This document shows, in pieces, positions 6,410 to 10,103 of a stretch of 10,103 nt of DNA; position 1 is the stretch's first letter; each line of letters starts with the position of its first letter. Origin of the DNA: Syntrophobacterales bacterium (GTDB taxonomy: Bacteria; Desulfobacterota; Syntrophobacteria; BM002); NCBI GenBank assembly GCA_030601545.1, contig JAUVTM010000053.1, positions 1 to 10,103 on the forward strand. The letters are read 5' to 3'. Made by a program: the position numbers and the translations under genes. The notes under the pieces were generated by a model. The model was given only the letters and a program-made list of their open reading frames with translations. It ran no database searches and was not told the DNA's origin.

Positions 6410-7724
6410 CCTCCTTAACCCCGATCGTCCCCCGGTCTTTTGCCCAGGCTGCTCTCACGACCGCAGTGTCCATACCTTAGACCGTGCTCTAAAAGAGATG
6501 GGCCTCAAGGGTAGTGATGTAGTTATCGTAAGTGATATCGGCTGCTCGGGGCTATTCGACACCTTTTTCAAGACCCATGCATTTCACGGACTTCATGGTC
6601 GAGCTCTTACTTATGCAGCTGGGATCAAGCTGGCGCAACCCCATCTCAAGGTGATAGTCACCATGGGTGACGGTGGACTGGGCATAGGAGGAGCACATTT
6701 CCTTGCCGCTTGCCGCAGGAATCTAGATCTTACCCTGCTGGTATTGAACAATTTCAACTTCGGCATGACCGGAGGTCAATTTTCCTGCACCACACCCGAA
6801 CAGGCATCTGTGGCTTCCAGTTTTCTCAATCTTTTAGAGAAGCCATTTGATGTGTGTAATGTTGCAGATTGCGCAGGGGCTCCCTTTGTGGTGCGGTCTT
6901 CAGTCTACCGCAAGGACCTCCCGGAACTCCTCGCAGAGGCCATCTCCTTTGAAGGGTTTGCAGTTCTAGACCTATGGGGCGGTTGCCCTGCCCGTTACAT
7001 GAAAAAGAACCCCCTGTCTCCCAAAGAGATCGAGTCGGCCATAGAGAAACTGCAGCCCTATCGAGGGGTTGTATCTACCAATATTCGCAGAGAATACTCC
7101 AGCCATTACAGGGAAGAGGCCGCAAAGAATACTGCCGGGGTGGACTGGCAAGGTATTGAAAAGACCTTCGAGCCAACAGTCAAAGAACGACGGGAGGTGG
7201 TTTTTTTAGGAAGCGCAGGGCAACGGGTTATAACCGGAGGCGGTCTTTTGGGTCGGGCAGCCATTTTAGCCGGCATGAATGTCACTCAAAAGAACGACTA
7301 CAACATCACCGTCATGCGGGGGCCGTCTGTCACCGAGGTTATTGTTTCACCCCAACCCATTACTTACACGGAGGTAGGAAAACCTGACGTGATCGTAGCA
7401 CTTTCCGAAGAGGGGGTTCGGAAGCGTTGGGGACTCTTCGAGGAGATGGAAAAGGGGGGACGAGTCATTCTGGCGGCAGGAGTTGAAATCCCCACTACCG
7501 ATGCAGAGGTCCTGGAAGTGGATTACAAAGCAGGGGGAATTAAGAAAAAAGAGCGGGCTCTTGCGGCCCTATCCTTGCTGGCCAAGTCTGGGGACCCGGT
7601 TACGTTGGAGATGCTCAGGGAAGCCATTTGCCAGAGTTTTCAGGGCAAGAGGATGGAGGAGGCACTGGGTGTCATAGTGAAAGCCGCCGAGGTTCCATTC
7701 CATGTCAAGACGCAAAGCAAGTAG
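6402..7724 (+). CDS. 2-oxoacid:acceptor oxidoreductase, fused beta (TPP-binding) and gamma subunits
   Basis: This 440-residue protein joins two subunits. The N-terminal ~215 residues are the TPP-binding beta chain. C14 and C17 (FCPGC), C48 (DIGC) and C195 (WGGCPARY) match the four cluster ligands of archaeal and bacterial 2-oxoacid:ferredoxin oxidoreductases. HGLHGRALTYAAGIKLA, MGDGGLGIGG and NNFNFGMTGGQ form the TPP/Mg site. After a basic linker (about 216-262), the gamma domain runs from VVFLGSAGQRVITGGGLLG to about 430, including MRGPSVTEVIVS and KPDVIVALS. An AGGAGGT 5 nt upstream of the ATG, inside the alpha gene, and the 8-nt overlap show tight translational coupling. No separate ferredoxin-type delta subunit is present in the window. 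Beta-gamma fusion is less usual than gamma-alpha fusion. Confidence 0.9.
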   Translation: MDSLLNPDRPPVFCPGCSHDRSVHTLDRALKEMGLKGSDVVIVSDIGCSGLFDTFFKTHAFHGLHGRALTYAAGIKLAQPHLKVIVTMGDGGLGIGGAHFLAACRRNLDLTLLVLNNFNFGMTGGQFSCTTPEQASVASSFLNLLEKPFDVCNVADCAGAPFVVRSSVYRKDLPELLAEAISFEGFAVLDLWGGCPARYMKKNPLSPKEIESAIEKLQPYRGVVSTNIRREYSSHYREEAAKNTAGVDWQGIEKTFEPTVKERREVVFLGSAGQRVITGGGLLGRAAILAGMNVTQKNDYNITVMRGPSVTEVIVSPQPITYTEVGKPDVIVALSEEGVRKRWGLFEEMEKGGRVILAAGVEIPTTDAEVLEVDYKAGGIKKKERALAALSLLAKSGDPVTLEMLREAICQSFQGKRMEEALGVIVKAAEVPFHVKTQSK

Positions 7725-7733
7725 CTCTCTTGT

Positions 7734-7768
7734 CTAGCTGGCAGCCCGCAGCAGGCAGCGGGCAGCAA
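7734..7768 (-). repeat. GC-rich intergenic repeat, copy C (inverted)
   Basis: The region begins ctagctggcagcccgcag and includes cagcgggcag (7756-7765), the reverse complement of the repeat's core decamer. A 6-bp internal hairpin (gcccgc 7744-7749 / gcgggc 7758-7763) is present. Thirteen bases (7755-7767) are perfectly complementary to 7870-7882 in copy D, so the two could pair across the intergenic region. Confidence 0.65.
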
Positions 7769-7869
7769 GAGGGAATTCTAAGTACTTATTACTAGTGCGA
7801 CTCTCATAGCAAAATTTTTCTGGTGGCCCCTTTCATTCTTGGTTGGTCAATCATCTCTAGAGTTATTAA

Positions 7870-7920
7870 TGCTGCCCGCTGCTGGCTACCTGCTGCCCGC
7901 TGGAAACTGCCTGCTGCTAG
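7870..7920 (+). repeat. GC-rich intergenic repeat, copy D
   Basis: The core decamer ctgcccgctg occurs twice (7872-7881 and 7893-7902), followed by ctgcctgctgctagctgg. The repeat runs into the end of the minus-strand acyl-CoA dehydrogenase and appears to supply its stop codon (7917-7919). The middle of this 192-nt gap (about 7769-7869) is AT-richer and shows no gene or clear terminator. Confidence 0.65.
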
Positions 7921-9098
7921 CTGGATGCTTTCGCTGAAAAAGCGTCCAGTCCCGTGATATCCCTCCCGACGATCAGTGTATGAATGTCGTGGGTGCCCTC
8001 GTAGGTGTAGACCGCTTCCAGGTTTAGCATGTGCCTAATGACGTGATAATCTAGAGCCACTCCGTTGGCACCCAGGATATTTCTGGCAGTGCGGGCAATC
8101 TTTAAGGCTTCGGAGACATTGTTCATCTTGGCCAGTGAAATCTGAGTATGGCGTGCTTTGCCATCGTCTTTCAACCGCCCGAGTTGAAGGCACAGCAATT
8201 GTCCTTTGGTAATCTCGGCAAGCATTTTGACAAGTTTGCGCTGCACCAGCTGAAAAGAAGCAATGGGCACCTCAAATTGAATACGGCTCTTGGCATAGTC
8301 CAGCGCAACCTCGTAGCAAGCCATAGCCGCCCCCACCGCCCCCCAGGCGATACCGAAGCGCGCTTCGTTGAGGCACATTAAAGCTGACTTGAGTCCATCG
8401 GTGCCCGGCAGGAGATTCTCAGCTGGAACCCTCACCTCATCCAGCATCAGGCCTGAAGTCACCGAGGCCCGGTGGGAGTACTTCCTGGCAATGTCGTAAG
8501 CCTCGAACCCCGGTGTACCTTTTTCCACCAAAAAGCCACGAATGGTTTCCTCAGTCTGAGCCCAGATAAGCGCCACATCGGCAATTTCTCCATTTGTGAT
8601 CCACATCTTGCTGCCATGAATAATATAGTCGCCGCCTTTTTTCGTAGCTCGAGTTTTTAAGTTCCCGGGATCGGAACCAATGTCGTACTCGGTAAGACCG
8701 AAGCAGCCCACCTTTTCACCGCGAGCCATGGCCGGTAGCCAACGGGCTTTCTGCTCTTCCGTACCGAAGGTGTAGATGGGGTACATCACAAGCGAATTTT
8801 GCACCGAAACAAACGAGCGCAGACCACTGTCACCCCGCTCCAACTCCTGACACGCCAAACCATAGTCCACATTGCTCATTCCGGGACAGTCATATCCTTC
8901 GATCTTGATACCCAGTAATCCTAGTTCAGCCAACTGGGGAATCAAATCCGGATCAAAGTAGCCCTTATCGAAGTACTCTTCCACCTTAGGCATATATTGA
9001 TTGTCTATCCAGCGACGAACGGTGTCCCGAACACTGCGCTCCTCTAAGGTCAAAAGATCATCACAGCGGTAATAGTCAACTCCCTGGAATGGTTTCAT
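7917..9098 (-). CDS. Acyl-CoA dehydrogenase, glutaryl-CoA dehydrogenase-like
   Basis: A 393-residue FAD flavoprotein of normal family length with N-terminal helical, middle beta and C-terminal helical domains. It resembles glutaryl-CoA dehydrogenase throughout: NSLVMYPIYTFGTEEQKARW, CFGLTEYDIGSDPG (132-145), LNEARFGIAWGAVGAA (243-258), CLQLGRLKD and NLEAVYTYEGTHDIH (359-373). E367 is the expected catalytic base. E87, R94 and S98 match substrate-carboxylate residues of the human enzyme, and Y366 is the tyrosine retained in decarboxylating types. The predicted reaction is oxidation and decarboxylation of glutaryl-CoA to crotonyl-CoA, with electrons passed to ETF. One oddity is Y138 where TEP proline is usual. 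Start: GGAG 8 nt upstream of the ATG. It is convergent with the oxidoreductase operon. A related dicarboxylyl or ordinary acyl-CoA substrate cannot be excluded. Confidence 0.9.
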   Translation of the reverse strand: MKPFQGVDYYRCDDLLTLEERSVRDTVRRWIDNQYMPKVEEYFDKGYFDPDLIPQLAELGLLGIKIEGYDCPGMSNVDYGLACQELERGDSGLRSFVSVQNSLVMYPIYTFGTEEQKARWLPAMARGEKVGCFGLTEYDIGSDPGNLKTRATKKGGDYIIHGSKMWITNGEIADVALIWAQTEETIRGFLVEKGTPGFEAYDIARKYSHRASVTSGLMLDEVRVPAENLLPGTDGLKSALMCLNEARFGIAWGAVGAAMACYEVALDYAKSRIQFEVPIASFQLVQRKLVKMLAEITKGQLLCLQLGRLKDDGKARHTQISLAKMNNVSEALKIARTARNILGANGVALDYHVIRHMLNLEAVYTYEGTHDIHTLIVGRDITGLDAFSAKASS

Positions 9099-9190
9099 AG
9101 GGCTTTCTCCATATATGAATGGTTCAGAAGTAGATCAAGTCTCATGGGTGTGGTCAGAGTCCAACGGGTTCGCTTGAAAGGATTGTTTTT

Positions 9191-9297
9191 GGAGTGTTGG
9201 AGTACTGGAGTAGTGGAGTCTTGGATCATTCGATACCCGCGATTTTTATTTTTTCGCATGCTCCATTACTCCATCACTCCACTACTCCATTACTCCA
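9191..9297. repeat. Large imperfect palindrome with 8-nt periodic arms
   Basis: The left arm (9191-9225) repeats ggagtNNt every 8 nt four times. The right arm (9261-9297) repeats ctccaNNa every 8 nt four times and ends in ctccag. The arms pair at six of every eight positions, leaving two-base mismatches, and a 14-base register (tggagtagtggagt and its complement) pairs perfectly. The loop is AT-rich (about 9226-9260). It occupies most of the 275-nt gap between the acyl-CoA dehydrogenase and the ABC gene. The open frame through it (9144-9356) is a by-product of the repeat. No other gene is visible in the gap. Confidence 0.75.
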
Positions 9298-9373
9298 GAA
9301 AAACCACTGAGCAGGAAAGACTGTGCACCGCCTATGGAGGCCTGACCAAGGCTTGACGTGGATTTTTACTTTC

Positions 9374-10103
9374 CTAATGCAAAATCTGACTGAGAAACAG
9401 TTTTGTTCGCTCGTGCTGGGGGTTTTCGAAAAACTCGTCGGGAGTGTTTGTCTCAAGAATTTCACCCTCGTCTATGAAAAGTACCCTGTGCGCCACGCTT
9501 TTGGCAAAACCCATTTCGTGAGAGACCACCAGCATGGTCATGCCCTCTTTCGCCAGGTCGATCATGACGTCCAGCACTTCCTTGATCATTTCCGGGTCCA
9601 GAGCAGAGGTGACCTCATCGAACAGCATTACCTTCGGCCTCATGCACAGGCTGCGGGCAATGGCCACCCGCTGTTGCTGCCCGCCTGAAAGCTGCCCTGG
9701 ATATTTTAAGGCCTGGTCGGCGATGTGCACCTTTTCCAGGAAATACATGGCTGTTTCCTCTGCCTCTGCTTTGGGGACCTTTCTCACCCATACCGGTCCT
9801 AAGGTGAGGTTTTCAAGGATTGAAAGGTGAGGGAAAAGGTTAAAGTGCTGAAAAACCATGCCCACTTCCTCACGGATTTTTTCAATGTTTTTCAGGTCAT
9901 TGGTCAATTCGATTCCATCGACAATAATCCTGCCCTTCTGATGTTCCTCCAAGCGGTTGATACAACGGATCAGGGTTGATTTGCCGGAGCCTGAAGGACC
10001 GCAGATGATGATACGTTCGCCTTTATGTACGGTAAGATTAATGTCTTTGAGCACATGGAAGTCGCCAAACCACTTGTGCATGTCGGTGATTTCAACGATG
10101 GGG
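9374..10103 (-). CDS. Amino-acid-type ABC transporter ATP-binding protein (5' end outside window)
   Basis: An ATP-binding subunit of the polar amino acid (GlnQ/HisP) ABC importer type. Counting from the in-window Met at 10081, the Walker [10 protein letters not shown] is at 28-36 and the Q-loop glutamine at 78 ([11 protein letters not shown]). The signature LSGGQQQR begins at 131, Walker B VMLFDE at 151-156, and the H-loop histidine is at 188 (VVSHEM). The D-loop region SALDPE is intact. The frame stays open past that Met to the window edge and reads [13 protein letters not shown]. This fits the usual family start (an Ile-Glu-Ile-like strand before HKWFG), so the true start lies beyond 10103 and the 10081 Met is probably internal. 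It would sit on the inner face of the membrane and power uptake. Permease and binding-protein genes are expected upstream, outside the window. Confidence 0.92.
   Translation of the reverse strand, partial: PIVEITDMHKWFGDFHVLKDINLTVHKGERIIICGPSGSGKSTLIRCINRLEEHQKGRIIVDGIELTNDLKNIEKIREEVGMVFQHFNLFPHLSILENLTLGPVWVRKVPKAEAEETAMYFLEKVHIADQALKYPGQLSGGQQQRVAIARSLCMRPKVMLFDEVTSALDPEMIKEVLDVMIDLAKEGMTMLVVSHEMGFAKSVAHRVLFIDEGEILETNTPDEFFENPQHERTKLFLSQILH

Noticed and set aside
9144..9356. 70-residue open frame on the plus strand
   Set aside because: Most of it is the translation of the octamer palindrome; it has no ribosome-binding site and lies opposite the minus-strand gene direction.
9374..10081. 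Met at 10081 as the true start of the ABC ATPase
   Set aside because: The frame stays open to the window edge and encodes PIVEITD before HKWFG, matching the usual family N-terminus; the gene is truncated by the window.

Overview
The window looks like chromosomal DNA from an anaerobic, probably sulfate-reducing or syntrophic Desulfobacterota (former Deltaproteobacteria). The evidence is the gene set: a DVU0298-type HEAT-like protein, a ferredoxin-thioredoxin reductase-like catalytic subunit next to a glutaredoxin, a ferredoxin-linked 2-oxoacid oxidoreductase, and a rubrerythrin-like ferritin-domain protein. The many short palindromic intergenic repeats also fit. There are no rRNA, tRNA, CRISPR, phage or transposase genes that I can see.

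Layout, left to right. The last 27 codons of an unidentified gene end at 84. A non-coding stretch with two hairpin-forming elements follows. Next are a large thioredoxin-domain protein of the YyaL/DUF255 family (313-2397, +) and a small uncharacterised acidic protein (2481-2732, +). A ferritin-like diiron protein on the minus strand (2848-3357) converges on them, with a terminator between. After a 366-nt divergent intergenic region come a DVU0298-like protein (3724-4341, +) and a two-gene redox operon, glutaredoxin plus FTR-like subunit (4497-5086, +). That operon has a CRP/FNR-type dyad upstream and a terminator downstream. A second two-gene operon encodes a 2-oxoacid:acceptor oxidoreductase (5288-7724, +): an alpha subunit and a beta-gamma fusion whose reading frames overlap by 8 nt. 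A glutaryl-CoA dehydrogenase-like acyl-CoA dehydrogenase lies convergently on the minus strand (7917-9098). The right edge holds an amino-acid-type ABC transporter ATPase (minus), cut off by the window end.

Two themes link the genes. First, thiol and redox maintenance fed by low-potential electrons: the YyaL-type protein, the glutaredoxin/FTR pair and the diiron protein. Second, oxidation of 2-oxoacids and acyl-CoAs: the oxidoreductase could produce an acyl-CoA plus reduced ferredoxin, and the neighbouring dehydrogenase keeps every residue I know to be important for decarboxylating glutaryl-CoA dehydrogenases. A 2-oxoadipate to glutaryl-CoA to crotonyl-CoA route is therefore a testable idea, not a demonstrated one.

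The most striking non-coding feature is a set of intergenic repeats built from short degenerate units arranged as inverted repeats. One GC-rich family appears four times and in two places abuts or supplies a stop codon. An 8-nt-periodic palindrome lies at 9191-9297 and a CCAG-type palindrome at 3479-3536. I see no clearly new multi-gene system. The best leads are the glutaredoxin/FTR operon with its putative operator and Tyr-for-His change, the beta-gamma fusion, and the repeat families.
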